Counted from the stretch's first letter, positions 12,241 to 32,860 are shown. The stretch: 64,000 nucleotides of DNA from Lucifuga dentata (GCA_014773175.1 VXCM01001516.1:36303-100302); one strand, 5' to 3'. Notes: generated from the letters alone by a model not told the origin. Numbers and translations: made by a program.

Positions 12241-13888
12241 TTTCTCTATTTATAAATGAACATTTAGAAGCATGTTCTTTAAATCAGTCAGACACAGTAA
12301 CAGGTTAAACATAAAACAGCAATGCAGAAGCTGTTTCAAACAGACAAACAGCTAATAAATCTTAAAATGTAACTTTTTTGGTCCAACAGGGCAAACAAAA
12401 CAAAAATTTTCATTGAGATGTCCATGTTGTCTCCCACTTTGTTTAGCTCAAACTTGCAGTGGCAGTAAATGAAGTAATTCCAAGTTACAGCTTCCCAGGT
12501 CTGAGCTATAATGAACACAGCGTTGCTTATATAAACCTAAACAGGCTTAAATCAAATTCATTATATCTAGTTTTACAGTCAAGTAGTGTTTGGTTTTGGT
12601 GAGAGTTTCATGCTAGTTTCAAGACATATGACTAAGTCATGTTAACTCACCCATTTGGCTGATTTTTTTTCTGTGTAATATGAGCAATTTTTACTGGATT
12701 GCAACAAATTTGCCTGTAGTTGTGGATTTTTTGAAGTGTGTGACCTTATAACCAGGAGGATTGGAGAACAGAAATGTGTCGAGGAAGACAAAGAGAAGAG
12801 GACATATTTAAGCATGTATTACTTTTTGTATTGACATCAGGGAAGTATAACAGATAGGGGAGGAAGAGCTGGGGCCAGTGGTTGAAAAGGCTTGAAAAAT
12901 GGGGGGGTCAAACCACTTTATCTGTTTTAGTGGTCTGACTATGAGCCAGAGTAGAAATTAGACAGGATGAGGTCGCCGTGGCTCCAAGTGTTTCACCTGA
13001 TGCAGACACTTCCCTGATCGATCCTGTTTCACACAGCCACAGTTTCTCAGTTTCAAACCCAAAAACATCTCAGCGCTTCTTCGGTTATTAACTACCAACT
13101 TCAGCACTTGCAGCAAAGATTTTAACAAACAGAAAATGGAGGATAATAATCCCCAAAATTCCAGGGTGTGGACACAATAATACAACCCACTACAGCATCG
13201 GAAATTGGTACTGATGTGTTAAATATTATCAAAGCTAAAAAGAATCTAAAACCAAGATTGAAACTAGTAAAAAAATGAATATGTGTGATATATATTTTCT
13301 GTTTTTAATTTGTTTTCTGTTCATGTGCAAGATTAAAATAAGTGTGACTTTGGACAGAGAACTGGCCAATTTTTTCTCTGAATCAGAATGCAATTAGGAC
13401 AAAATTATGGCTCTTCTCTTTTCTTAACTCACTTCAAAAATTTTTCAAAAGAAGGTAATTTTAAAATGGTTCATGATTTGTTGTTTTACAAAATGCCTGC
13501 TATGAGTGCTTAAGTCTTAAAAATACAAGAACTATAAATGAAATAATGAAACATAGATACAAACCTAAGTTGAAACTATTAAATCCACAAGACCTGAACT
13601 CCTTGTTAATACTTTTGTTCCTGAGTTAGTTGTTCAGTTTAAGAAGTTCTTTACCTTGAAATTGAAATAAAAAATAGAAGACAGTTTAAATAAAAAGTAA
13701 GAAATCAAAGCTCTAATAACCCTGGTTAGCAGCAACATTGCACGCTGACATGTTTTTCAGCATTTCAGTCTCCATATTGCTGCATCTCATACATACAGTA
13801 TACATCTTTGCCACTTCCTGTCATAATCTATTGTTATCTTTGTAAGTACTTGTGTGTGTTCTTAACACTTACAGAGTGCGATGTGTAC

Positions 13889-15504
13889 AGTTCTGTGAAA
13901 AACTATTCGACACTCTCCTGATTTCTTCTATTTGTGTGTGTATCTTATCATAAATTGTGTCAGATCGTCACACAAAATCTAACATAAAACAAAAGCAACC
14001 TGAGTAAACCTAAAATACAAGTTTTAAAGGATAATTGTATTTATTGAAGCAAAAAGGTTATGTAATACCAACTAGGCCTTTGTGAAAAAGTAATCGCTCC
14101 CTGAGCTTAATAGATAGTTGTGCCTTAGCAGCAACAACTGCAACCAAATGCTTCCAATAACTGGAGATCAGTCTCTGACATTGCTGGAATTTTGTGGTGG
14201 AATTTTGTTCCACTCTTCTTTGCAGAACTGCTTTAGTGTTGCCACAGTGGAGGATTTGCCAGCATGAACTGCTCTTTTCAGGTCCCACCACAGCATCTCA
14301 ATGGGGTTCAGGTCAGGACTGACTAGGCCACTCCAGAACTTTAATTTTATTCCTTTTGAGCCATTCAGAGGTCAAATTACTCTTATGCTTGGGATTGTTG
14401 TCTTGCTGCAAAACCCAGTTGCGCTTGAGCTTCAACTCAGAATGATGATCTGGCGTTCTCCTTCAGAATTCTCTGGGAGAGAGCGGAATTCATGTTTCCC
14501 TCAATTATGGCAAGCCACCCTGGCCTGGAAGCAGTAAAGCATCCCCACAACATTACACCACCACCTCCATGCTTGACCGTAGATATAATGTTCTTTTTGT
14601 GGAATTCTGTGTTTGGTATACGTCAGACGTAGCGGGACCCCTGTCTTCCAAACAGTTCAACTTTCGACTCATGAGTCCATTCTCCCAAAAGATTTGAGGG
14701 TCATCAAGGTGTGTTGTGGCAAAATTCAGATGAGCCTTAATGTTCTTCTGGGTTAGCAATGGTTTTCGCCTCACCACTCTCCCATGGATGCCATTTCTAC
14801 CCACCCAGTGTCTTTTGGACAGTGGAGACATGACATCTGACCTTTATTGAGGTGAGAGAGGCCTGCAGTTCCTTGGATCTTTTCCTTGGATCTTTTGTGA
14901 CTTCCTGGATGAGTCGTCGCTGCTCTTGGAGGAATTTTGGAAGGTCGGCCACTTCTGGGAAGGTTCACTATAGTTCCAAGTCTTCCCTATTTGTAGATAA
15001 TGTCTTTCGCTGTAGATTTCTGTGGAGTCCCCAGAGCCTTAGAAATAGCTTTGTAACCCTTCCAGACTGATGTATTTCAATCACCTACTTCCTCATCTCT
15101 TCTGGAATGTCTTTTGATCTTAGCATAGTGTGCTACTGATGAGACCTTTTAGACAATTTCATGCTTCTGAAAATGTCTATTTAAATGATCAGGGCTGGTA
15201 GTAATCAGGCCTAGGTGTGTCTAGTGTGTCTAGCCCAGCTACAACCAGTTATCAATGCAGTTTAGTAGTTTTTTGGATGTAGTAACTAAGGGGGTGAATA
15301 CTTTTTCACACAGGAGTAGTTGGTATTACATAACCTTTTTGCTTCAATAAAATATAATTATCATTTAAAACTTGTATTTTGTGTTTGCCGGTTGCCTTTG
15401 TTTTATGTTAGATTTTGTTTGAAGATCTGAAACAGCTTAGTATGAGCTACACACAAAAAGAGAATAAATCAGGAGGGGGTCGAATATTTTTTCACAGCAC
15501 TGCA
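13889..15504 (-). mobile_element. Degenerate Tc1/mariner transposon
   Basis: Inverted ends: CAGTTCTGTGAAAAACTATT at 13889 and its counterpart ATATTTTTTCACAGCACTG ending near 15504, with inner ATCAGGAG/CTCCTGAT pairs; TA precedes the left end. On the minus strand, frames between them read as Tc1 transposase: LPRSGRPSKIPPRA (HTH), VVRRKPLLTQKNIKAHLNFA, HLDDPQIFWEN, VYQTQNSTKR, and GGGGVMLWGCF-type and LISSYWKHLVAVVAAKA ends. Many stops and frameshifts make it a fossil. It lies in non-coding DNA upstream of diras1. Confidence 0.88.
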
Positions 15505-16138
15505 AGCGAGAGTGTGTGCATGTGCGAGCGTGCGTGACTCTGCATTGTATCTGTTGCATTATTTATCTGTTGTGGCTCTAAACTTGCTATAAGATCCCAT
15601 AATAAGGTTCTCCTTCAGTTGCGATCATACGGCACTCTCTAAGCACTAGCTGTAATGAAACAGTAAATTGACATCAATACCAGATGGAATAAGTGGATTT
15701 CTGTCACGTTCGCACTGCTCGCACCACTATTGATGGCAGGGCCTCTGTAATTGCATTGCAAGGTTCTAGTTAATATCAGTCAAGGAGTTCAAAATAAATG
15801 GGGATTCAGGGAGTGCCTCTTGAGTTTTATAGTCAGTCTACAGAGTTGAAAGTCTGGGCGATGCATAAGAATGTTTTACATCCATGAAGACACACAACTA
15901 TGGTTTAATTTGGAGGAAAGATCTCTGCATATTAACTGTTTTAATCTGGTGTGGCAAAGCAGAAAATAGTGCTTAATGGCTCCGTGATGATGCATTCAGT
16001 GTTTTTGAGATAGTGAGAGATACTGTCAAAAATCTGTCTAAATGTTGCTTGGCAATAAGATCCGTCTTGTGTGACTGAATCAGAAATGGTGGGATAACAC
16101 CTCATGAAGCTTAGCACTGTTGCTCTTCAAAGTTATGG

Positions 16139-16860
16139 GTGGAAGGAATACTCAAATGCTTTACTTAAGAAAAAATAATGTAAGAACAGAAAAATATTCT
16201 TAAACAAGCAAAAGTCTCACATTCAAACTTTAACTTCAGTGCAGGTAAGTATTTATAGTAGAATTTACTTGAGTATCAAAAGTAAAAGTAAACATAGTGA
16301 GGGATGGTCATCACACTGTAAATTATTGATGCATAAATGAATTGAGGAAAAACTGAGAAATTTTATCCATGTAGTTCCCACCCCATTGTACTTAAGTAAA
16401 ATTTTGAAGTACTTGTACATCTATTGCACAATTTATTGTACAAGCTAAAACCTCATATCTTAGCTTTGTTTTAGCAAGACAGGACAAATCATTTTTGATA
16501 TTTTCTAAGGAGTTTTAAAAAGGGAAAGAGGTTTGCGAATTTTATCAATCTCTGGAACAGCACGTAATCTTTTTAGTGATCTGAAAAAAAGGACCAAAAA
16601 CACCTTGTCTCTTCAAATATTTCCCTATATTTCCAGTTTTTTTATATACGGTAATTCCAATCTCCAAATTTGCAGATACAAGGTTTTTCCACAGTATTAG
16701 GTGAGAAAACCCTGATCTCTAATTTTGAGGATATTTAGAATTTAACACAAGAATCAGGATGTACTTTTGATGCTATAGCATAAATACTACAAATACTCCT
16801 TTACTTGCACTTACATAAGTTAAATTTTGAATGGATAACATTAAATTATCTACATTTGTC
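16139..16860. repeat. Dispersed fish repeat (AAGTACT-rich type)
   Basis: GGAATACTCAAATGCTTTACTTAAG at the left and ACAAATACTCCTTTACTTG at the right, with AGTATCAAAAGTAAAAGT between, match the style of a widespread teleost interspersed repeat. It is diverged and has no coding capacity. Confidence 0.45.
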
Positions 16861-16892
16861 TGCCAGTTCATTTTTAATACAAAATGACAATC

Positions 16893-16893
<1 letters not shown>

Positions 16894-16942
<49 letters not shown>
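16894..16942. repeat. (CA)n microsatellite
   Basis: Uninterrupted CA run of about 24 units. Confidence 0.95.
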
Positions 16943-16943
<1 letters not shown>

Positions 16944-19900
16944 CTTTTAATTATGATTTGCTTCACTGATTATCTTCTCTCATTTTCTCTCCATCTTTTT
17001 TCTGCATCTTAACATCATCAACCTGCTGTCTTTTCCTTTATCCTGCTCTCTGAGCATCCTCCTCTCGCTGTTCCTCTCCTGTCTCCTGCTCCCTCACTCC
17101 CCAGGTCTCCATGCTGTTTAATCAATAATCTAAGGCCGCTGTGGTTTTGATCGATGGTGTCGTCTGTCTGGGTCCCGTCAGTCTGTCATCCTGCCTCTGT
17201 GCCTGTTGGTTTTTGGATGAGGGATTCAGCTCGGTGACAGCGATCCTGCTTATCAAAACCTTCCTCTTCTCCCTCCTTTCCTTCTCTCTCACCTGAACTA
17301 AAATTAGATACCTCCCTCCCTCTGTCACCAGCTATAACAGCACTCACATATACAGTACCATCCATGCACACACATATACACACACGCACTGTGGTGCTGC
17401 TGTTTCACATTCGTCCTTCACACCAGGCCTCAGATTAATGACACTCCTTTTAAACTCAACCTGTCTCTCTTTCTCCTCCTCTCCTTTCATTTGATTTGAA
17501 ACAGGGCTGCAGATTCTTCATGAATTAATGGTATACTATAAATGCATGTGTTGCAGCATAGCCATACTCCATTAGGAGAAAGCTTTGACACAGACCAACA
17601 GGCCTCCTCTCCTCTCAGTCAGAAAATGGATGCAACGCGGCTTTCTCCACTCGTGTATTTCACAGAGTGAGCAAGGAAATGTCACCTTTTGTGAAAATAT
17701 GCACATAATTTCCCTCAAGAGGGCCACTTACATGGCAGCACAAAGGAAGTGCATTAACCAACATCAAACACAATGCCATTCAACAGATCAAGAGCCTGAT
17801 TAAATAGACACCCACAAAGCAGTCCCATGATGTCTTGCAGAAAAAGGGTCTGAATCGAGGTTCGGATACTGGAATGCTGCGGACACATGACTATTTGGTG
17901 ATCAAGATTGACTCATTTTCAGTTTTGGAATATTTTGTCAGGATTACTGGTTTGCTGACTGTCATCCATGTTCTTCTGACTTTTACATACAAATAGCACA
18001 CACTCACACGTGCAGCTGTGCAAACACACAGTCACACACACCTATCTGAAACCTGCACAGACTTTGTCAGGCAGATGTCTGGCCTATTCTTTACAGCTGA
18101 GTGTGTGTGAGGGATGAATCATGACTGAGGCTTTGCCATTGTGAAAACACTGTAGAGATCCATGTATACATGTTCATTCAGTCTCACATATTCAGTCACA
18201 CTGTGGCTTTCCCGTGTTTGCACTGGCAACCAAAACACACAAATCAAAAATTCACGGAGAAGAGGATTCACGTGTGTTTATCTTAAAATTTGATGATGTG
18301 TTGGAATTAAGTCAAAATTTAAGAATATCACTTATTTTTTGCCACAAAAAAAACACAAAAAAAACAAAAAAAACAACACAAGACAGATAAGACTATCTGT
18401 TTTCCATCTTTATGCGTGTTCCTGCTTAAGGGTGATGATGCAAAGAAAGGAAACAAGCTCTAGGATTTCCTTTCATATCCAGCAGAATAAAATCTATAAA
18501 ATATGTTTATGATCCAACTGAACTGTGAATTTTCTCCACTGAATGCACTGCAGGGTGCTGTGTGGCTAACGTGCCAGTATTTTAAAAAGAGTCAAGGGAT
18601 GAGCACTTCATTTATGGCCTCATTCTGAACTTTTCTGCTAGTGAAATAGTGGTTTATTATTTTAGATTGCATTGTTTATGATCTATGATGATTATTTTTG
18701 GCTAATAAAAACTTTTTCATTTTACATCCCACCAATAACTTCATCTCTCCAAAATTTGAGCTTTTCAGAAACTCAAAAATGCAGGTTTGGTTGGATGTAT
18801 ATGACATAGGTTTTAACACATTAATGTTTTACTCAAATGTTTAAAATTATGTAAATAAACAATTTGCAGCTAAAGACACATAAAAAATATCTGTTTTCAT
18901 GTTTTCGTGTCTATGTACAATATTGCCAAGTTAGCTTTTTGATCCAAACATGAAAGCGCAAATTAAGCATTATGCAAAATTAAAAAATTACATTTAAATA
19001 CAGACTTAAAATTTATCATCATTTCCTTGTGCAATATCATTCAAATAGGTGCCTTGTATACATTAGGATATAGATGTCATAATAACTGTTTGTGGAGTGT
19101 TAGGGGTGTGAGAGAGGTTATGGGTTGTCAACAGTGTCAGTCTATATGGTGAGTGATCCTACACATGTCGTGGAGTTTGCATGGTGTGCATTCAACTGTG
19201 TGAGAGATTGAGGCACTGTGGTCTTGGCTTAGTAGCTAATCATTGAGCTTAACCTCCTCTGTGCTCCTGGCCTGATCTGCATTGACCCAATTCCCAGGAC
19301 TTAAGTCACCAGCAGTCTCACTATAAGACTCCATGCAGCTGCTGAAGCCCTCTAATACACACATACACACACACACTTCACTTTAATGCCCCACTGTGGT
19401 AAGGACGTATCAGCTGAACCAGACACAGTAAAAGTAACAGTTATCTGTTGACACTCATGCCGTCTTGTTTAACCCAGAGTAGATTTTTTTTTTTTTTTTT
19501 TTTTTTTTTGTGATTGTGAAGACGCATTTTGTTGTTTCTGGGTGGGAAAATGCCTCCAAAATGTTGATTTTTAAAGTACTAGTAAAAACAATTTTAATGG
19601 TAAGTATTTTTTGTCAATCTATTCTGAAAATGTTGCAGAAATTCTTCATCCTGTTGATTTAGAGAACTTGGAGTCCTACAGTAGCTCTATCTGCACTGTG
19701 CTTGGTCAGTAGAAACATCTGGTGGAACCCTTTATTATTCTACAAAAGGTGAGTAAAATATTTATGAAGCGTAGTGGCCCAGCCCTTTTTTTTTTCAAAG
19801 TTGAAGGCATTTTTTTTGAATATGTGAAGGAGGTGTGGTCAAGCTAAAACAGGGGGTAAAGTTGCTCTTTAAATAGCTTTAAAACAGTCCACAAAATGAA

Positions 19901-22829
19901 CCAAGCACACCTTTCTTACTGCACAATCCAAATGCTTCTCAGTATTTTCTCTCATTAGCATATAGCTTGTCAGATTGAATGGCTGTTGCTCATAAAAAGT
20001 GGCAAGGGAGATCGAAGGAGTGAGAAAGGAAGCAGTATGAGTCTAACAGCGAGAGGCTGGACAGTCAGATTTAGAATTTCTGATTATTATGGTGAAGTTT
20101 AAACAGAAAATAACTTTTAGAATATTACAGGAATTTTTACCACTGTATGTGTAAGCAAGAAACCAAACAAAAAAGAAACACATAAGCAGCATTACTTGAG
20201 CCTTCAGCTCTTTGAAAACTACTCCAGCTGCAGCATTTATATACAAAATAAATGCTGCAGCTAGTCATTATGTCTCTCTGAAATTCATCGATTAAAATAC
20301 AATATGTTAGAGATGAACTCCTACTCATTTTTACTTGTTCAATAGGAGTTCAAGAGAAAAATATTTTAATTCCCACAATAAACCCCTGAGCAGGAATCAA
20401 ACTTTCTATCCATAATTAGATGCTACAGCAGAAGCTTTACACTGACTGGATGTAAGATGTCCATCTAATTAGTGTTTGAGTGTATATTAGTACAAACTTG
20501 ACCTGGGGAACCCTGGGTTTCTCCGTCTGGCCTCTCCATAAGAACTTGCTAATACCACACCTTCACAATCTGGGAAACAGAGATGCACCAAAGCTGGGTC
20601 TCGGAAAAGCAGAGAAATTCAGTTTTCAGCTCCAGTAATTCTCAGTGTTTCTTGATGGTGGAATCAATCTTCTTTTCGTTTGTCCTCAAAATGTGTTTTA
20701 CTCTATCCCCCCNCCCCCCCCCCCCCCCGAAAGAAGACCTATTTTTAGAAAGTACATGGGCTCTAACATGACTGATGTACTAATTACAGCTTGGTGAAGT
20801 GTGTTACAGGAGTCTGGCTGCAGTGACAGATGGTGACGGAGTAGGGAGTTTTGGAATGACTCCATTGATACAGGCAAGATCAATCAGACACAGCTTCTTT
20901 ATAATACCAGCTGATCCAGGTCCGATAACAACGCATATGGTTTAACTCAGAAACAACAGGGGAATCCCACTGCTGACTCTGTACAATTTTGATAAAGTGA
21001 ATTTATGTTTGTGCATCTCAAACTATTACAACCAAATTATTTTCTCAGATTTGATGAACAAATGATGAAGGATGAATGGTGATGACAGTATTAAATGAAT
21101 GCAAACATTTACCCAAAATGTCAAAAGAAACAACATAATTCAGAGGTCACAGTTTGCATAATTGACTAGAACAGCCATCTTGACCTTCAATTAGTTATGC
21201 ATAAGCAGAAGAAATGCTTCGTAATCTGATGCATAATGAATAGAATATGGACCCTTCAAAGAAGGAGATGCCATCAGAACAACTACAAACACTTTCATAT
21301 TGATCTGTTCCAGTTTTAAAGAGGATGTTTTATATTTATCTCAGAGGTGCTCAGGAGCCATGATGGATAAATTTAGATGCCATGAAGAAACACCACTTAA
21401 CCATTTTTATCAGCAAGAATAAAGAGGTGAAGAACTACCACTCCAATCTAGATCTTGGAAGAAGTATTACAGGATACATTTTTGTTTCCTTTTAAGGTGA
21501 AACTGAAATGTTAATGAAGCCTGAGATAATACATATTTTTAAATAGTCGTTTTATTCATGGAGACACAAGTTCTTCCTCAGCAACAAACTGGATCACATT
21601 CACACTGCCTCACACATTCACACCAGGCAGCTATCCAACACAACAGCTACTTCACACAATGTGCAATCCCTGAATAAAACTTACTTCACAGTCATTTTTA
21701 AGTAAGAGAGAGCTTTTGTTATTCACTTTCTTCACTCAGACTTCATATCAGCAAGTAACCTTGAACTCACAAGTGAATTGCTGTGTATTCTGGGCTACTG
21801 CCAACTCACTGCTGACAAGGACGGTGACACTGACAGAATGAAAATGGTGAAAATGAAACATTATTGGATGGACTTTCACTGAAGAAAAGCGCTGTTAGAT
21901 TGAATTTATTACTTAGCAACTTGTTGGACAAAAAGCAAATAAAAGCCTCTTTGATCTTAGATGCGTGTAAGATATTAATTCATTTAGTCGTGTTTATAGA
22001 AAAAACTGCACCCAAACAGTCCCAAAAATGAATGTGCTTCATTCTCTGGAGCCTGTTTCTTGGCCACAAAAAGCTATTTAAGAGACAAATTGGACTCAAG
22101 GTCCCAGTTTTGGGTGGATCTGACTCTGCAGTTGTAGAAAACTATGCTCCTGTGTGTGTTTTAAGCTTCCACTGCCACATCCTTGGCAGAATTCACATCT
22201 TTCTCTGCATCTGGCCAAACACACCCTGAAGTGCTAAAAATATCTGCTGGAGATGTGGCAATATTGTCATCGTAATCATCAATGATGATAATCAGCACTG
22301 ATACTCTAACATCTAACATCATCAGCATGGTCATAAATGTCACCATCACAGCCAGCATCATCTTGCATTTCTGTTTTCTTTGCTACATTAGGTAGAAGCA
22401 TTTTCTGTCCTTCTCAGCTTGAGCTACTCTTATGCAACCACACAGTGGTCATTTCAGCGCAGATAAACTCCCTCACACTTTCACTTATCCACCTCTTTGA
22501 GCAACACATGCAAGCTGTGCTACAACAATCCATCTCCACTATGCTCAATCACACACTTTGATGCTTAATCACTGGATTTACTGCCATGAATCCCTCCTCT
22601 CCTCTATTAGCAGCATTTCTCTGAAACCAACACACACACACACAGATTGGCAGCCTTCAATGCATACAGGAAGTTGAGTCACATACAGCATGGGGGGTGG
22701 GGTTGGGGGTGGGGACTACATGATTCACTAGTCCTTTTGTATGACACAACAGACCCACAACAAACAAGAGATAGACGCACAGAGATCCAGATGGCGGATA
22801 TATACTGTATGTGGGATTAACTATGACAT

Positions 22830-23077
22830 TTGCCACAGAAATCAGGAGTTATGCGTCACGCTGGCGTCATTATATTGCACACGTATAGTCTGATGTTGAC
22901 GTGCATTTATGCTTCAGCTATAGGCAGGAGGGGCTGGCAGGATGGCTGGCTGTCGGTCCGCAGATTGGTGCGCGACGCCATTACAGACCACCCTACTCTT
23001 GCTTGTTTCATTCATAAATACCGGAGGATCGCCATCTCGCAGCTATGCCATCATTTCGCAGTGGTGGCCCCCCCCAN

Positions 23078-23121
<44 letters not shown>

Positions 23122-23532
23122 GCTGACTGCCAATATGGCTGTGCGGGCATCGGCTTTGCATACCATTGACACGACAGAGGTTATCAAATGCAATTGTGAG
23201 ACGTGATAAGAGCTGGTGGAGATGCAGCTGATACGCATCTAAATCGGCAACATAAATAAAGAAAAAAGAAGATTTGGTGTCCCGTTTATAGGCGGGAATC
23301 GTGTGCGCACAGCCAGAATAAGGCAATGAAGCGCAGTTACGCCACTGAATACCAACATCTAACCGCCGTATAAGATGGGAATGAAGAGCATCTTCATACC
23401 TGGACGTGAAGAATAGCTCCGCTTCAGGATTGTCTTTGGTCGAGACGGATGAGACAAACGCCGAAAGCGTCTTAAAGCATTTTACGCGGTTCATGTAGAG
23501 CTCATGTCGTCCGATTTCCAACCACCACAGCA

Positions 23533-23570
<38 letters not shown>
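22830..23570. promoter_or_regulatory. CpG-rich patch flanked by two (CT)n tracts, candidate promoter/5'UTR
   Basis: Between about 22.85 and 23.53 kb the AT-rich background is replaced by sequence with frequent CpG (GCGCGACGCC, CGCACAGCC, CCGCCGTATAAG). It contains (CT)n at 23078-23120, just after an N at 23077, and ends in a second (CT)n at 23534-23569. A long minus-strand open frame (about 140 non-repeat codons) runs through it, but I recognise no domain. An untranslated first exon or promoter of diras1 (minus strand, 11 kb downstream) is one possibility; a transposon end is another. Confidence 0.35.
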
Positions 23571-23571
<1 letters not shown>

Positions 23572-23744
23572 ATAGGACGTGGGAGGTGCTATGCCTTTTC
23601 TGTCCACACTTAATTTTATTTTACTTCACTTCTAGACTTGTAGAGATTGGATAACAGCAAGACTGTTTCTGATTTCCCCTTTCATCGACATATATTATCC
23701 TTTTCCCCTGAGTGGGATTCTGGTTGCAAAATAAGACCAAATGT

Positions 23745-23746
<2 letters not shown>

Positions 23747-23798
<52 letters not shown>

Positions 23799-23802
23799 AA
23801 AA
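23747..23802. repeat. (CA)n then poly-A
   Basis: (CA)n at 23747-23776 running straight into a 26-base A-run. Confidence 0.9.
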
Positions 23803-26801
23803 GGAAAGAAAATGAAAATGAGGAAAAATATGAATATGAATGGCAAAACTCCATGCCTTGGCCAATTGATCTTAATTTGCAGTTAGAGCTGAATTTAGAT
23901 ATACAGTAAACATGAAAGTAAAAATATTGATGGTCTCTGAGCAAATCATATTCCAGTAGCCTAACTGATGAAATTCACAGTCAAAATGTAACCCAAGCAG
24001 AGCCCCATTTCATTTCCAAATGATTTTGTCTGTGTTTCAACCACAGCCATTAGCTACCTGATCTCTCTAGAGCCATGGGAGATTTACGGATTCTGCCAGT
24101 TTGAATTTGGCTTATAGCTGCAGAAATTAAACATAAAAAACTAGTTAAATCTACACTGAAATTTTGCAAGAACAAATGTCAGGATTTTTTTTTTTTTTTT
24201 TTTTTTGACTTATTGGTAATTGTTTGGCATTGTAAACTGTGGCTAGAGAAAATATATTTTAATTAATAATTACTTATAATTCCCAAATAAATAATGAGGA
24301 CAAAAGCTAAATGCACATTACAGTACATCAAGTCTAAATGTACTGCATAAACCAGATGTATGTTATAACATGCAAATATATACAAATATGATTTTTTTTA
24401 AATCAGTAAATGTTACTGCAGGTCATGTGGCTGTAAAGTCAGATGGGACCTCTTTTAAGCACCATGGACAGCGTCACCATTGTGTTTCAGCACCATGGAC
24501 AGGGTATGATCAGGAAGATTCATAATATAGTAGTCCAAGCTTACTGATAAAACTACATTTACTGAATATTTATACAGATAATAAAACATATCGAAGAAAA
24601 TGGCTCCAAGAAATCTGTCCACAGAACAGGAGGGAGAGACATTTAAGGGGCAGCCGATCAATGACAAGGAAGTAAAGCAGCCCAATAAAAAGAGGCCGAA
24701 GGAAATTCATAAATGTGCACATTGTGATCAGTACATAACAGTTTTTTAAAATTAATTTTATGAATCAAGCATAGCATGAGAGTGTGCCTAGTGTGAATGC
24801 AAGTAAAAGCCTGTAGCCAAGTCAGACCAGGCCTTGTTTGGAGCTCACCAACTAACCAACCAGACAGATAGCGTTGTTTGTCTCCCTCTGTCGGTGAGCT
24901 GAAGAACTGCAAGAGAGCAATCGGCAGGGATGATCAACCAAGCAGACGCAGTGATTACAAGAACATCGATTATATCACTGGGATTATGAGCAGAGGAAAG
25001 AAGAAGAATGCAGGATAATGCAGCACAAATGCAAAATCAGTTTGCATAGATGTGTGAGCTTAAAACTCAAGGCAAGATGATTCATGAAAAATACAGCTTG
25101 CAATAGGAAAGTGCTGAAAAATGTGTGTGCGACCATCTAATCAGTCCTCGCCCTTCTCTGCTCCTTTCTTCTGTCTTCCAAAGTCATTTCAGGCAGTCAA
25201 TACAAGTCCCTGGAACGAACACACACACACACACGCAAAGATGCAATAACTGGTTTCTGTGTTCATTTTTGTTAAATCAATAACCCTGCTTCCATTGGCC
25301 ACCGGTAGCTGAGGGGATACATACACTCAACAGATGAATCTTCGCAGCAGTCCAGATGATTTCCAGATGGGTGCCTTCCTCCCCGTGGGGATGTGTGACC
25401 ATCGCCATGTCTCCATTGACCATTTCCCTGTGCATTACATCAAGAGCAGGAATACAAAAGGCCTCCATTCAGAGTCCTTCAAGCTTGAATACATATTCAA
25501 GCAAATTATGTGGGTGGTTAGGCTGTCTGAATGCTGGTAGAGACTTCAGGGTGAAAGGTCAAAAGCTCAAATGGATGTTTCAGGGAAATTGTGTCATCGG
25601 TATTTCCCTTATATTAAGAGGAAATGGAGATGTATAATACTCTACAAAAATGACAGCATGATAAAATGCTGTTAGGTATGGAATTTAATTCCAAATTATC
25701 CGGTTAGTCACATCTTAAAAATGGATAGCATAAATTAAAATGAAATATGACACCATAACGATGTTGAAAAAAATCTGTATTTAAAAATAGGTTTTTGATA
25801 TTTGTCAGATATTCAGCACAATCTCAATGATTACAGATGAAAGTACATTAATCAGGAAAAAGAAGTAGTGCTGCAAAGTTATTGAGAGCTAAACCCAGGG
25901 GGATTTGATGGAAAATATAATTTTCTCCTCTCCCAAATGCCATTAAAAAACATTACAGAACTTCCTGGTGCATGTTTACTGCAATTCAATCTAAATAAAA
26001 TTCTCTTCCCCACTTCCGAAGGAGCGACACTGTTTGGGGAATGCATGCATTATGAGCAGCAGAAGGTGCAAGATGCAGCAGACATGGAAATCTGGAGGAA
26101 AAGAAGTGCAATGTTTTCTTTAATCAGGACTCCACTTTTATTACTTCATTACGAGATAAATTAAGACATTACAACAGACTGAAATCTTCCAGTTAAAGCA
26201 TTACAGTATGAACCTCCCCACTACTTCAAACTTTAAATGGTTGGCACATGAGAATATAAAGCTTTCAGGCAGGAAGCACCAGGATGCTAATCAGATGTAA
26301 ATTTCCAGTTTTGATTAACAATGTCTGATTATGCTATTTAAATATTTAATATTATAACCTTAGTTTTATCAGCCTTAACAGTCACAAACGGCTTAAAGTG
26401 CAGGTGTAATATCACAGTTTTTTGCTATGAATATACAGTATAGCATTTATTTCCACCTATGCTGAAGAAAACGAGAAGGGGGAAATGAAAGCATTTTAGG
26501 ATTATGCAACATGATACAGTTTGCAGTTAGTTACAACAAAGAAAATGAGATGACATTAAAAAAAAGGTCACAGCTACACTTATTGTCCTGGCAGCACCAA
26601 TGGCAGTAGAATGATGCAACTAAACAAGCTTTTATTTATCACGATGGTCTCATGATGAGGGTCAATCATCTTCATTTGTCATGGGGGGAAAATAAACAAC
26701 AACAAACTGAAGCAAACTGATGAAATACAGGAAAAAACACACATACAGTTACTCTTCCATCTACCCACACACACATGCACACACGTAGCTTCATCTGGTC
26801 C

Positions 26802-32688
<5,887 letters not shown>

Positions 32689-32705
32689 TTGCTGGCCTTA
32701 TTCGA

Positions 32706-32860
32706 CCTGTAGGAAACACAGAGCACAGAGAAAACAAAAGAATGTCACAAGTGACGAAGTTTGACGGATTTATAGCGTGTTCAAGGGTTATTTTACTAAC
32801 CATAATTTGTTACTTTGCCCTAAGGCTCGCCGCACACTGACTATCTGTCGCTGACTCCGC
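32706..32860 (-). other. REEP 5'UTR with a 94-bp leader intron
   Basis: Upstream of the ATG at 32688 the minus strand reads TTTCCTACAG then GTCGAATAAGG, a good splice acceptor with the exon starting at 32706. A donor ATTATG then GTTAGT ends a non-coding exon at 32801. The intron is therefore 32800-32707, 94 bp. The exon and the sequence above it (32801-32890) are richer in CpG than the surroundings, consistent with the promoter lying around 32.8-32.9 kb. The transcription start is not visible from sequence alone. Confidence 0.55.

Larger units (their letters stand above)
11756..26630. other. 15-kb non-coding stretch between diras1 and REEP genes
   Basis: Apart from the Tc1 fossil, the two dispersed repeats, the simple repeats and the CpG-rich patch listed separately, I see no coding exon or RNA gene here. 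All open frames are short, lack recognisable domains and stop at random. Regulatory elements of diras1 may lie in it, but nothing in the sequence singles them out. Confidence 0.5.

Noticed and set aside
23051..23521. 156-codon minus-strand open frame as a protein gene
   Set aside because: Partly (GA)n repeat, crosses an N, and the remainder shows no known domain; kept only as a CpG-rich region.
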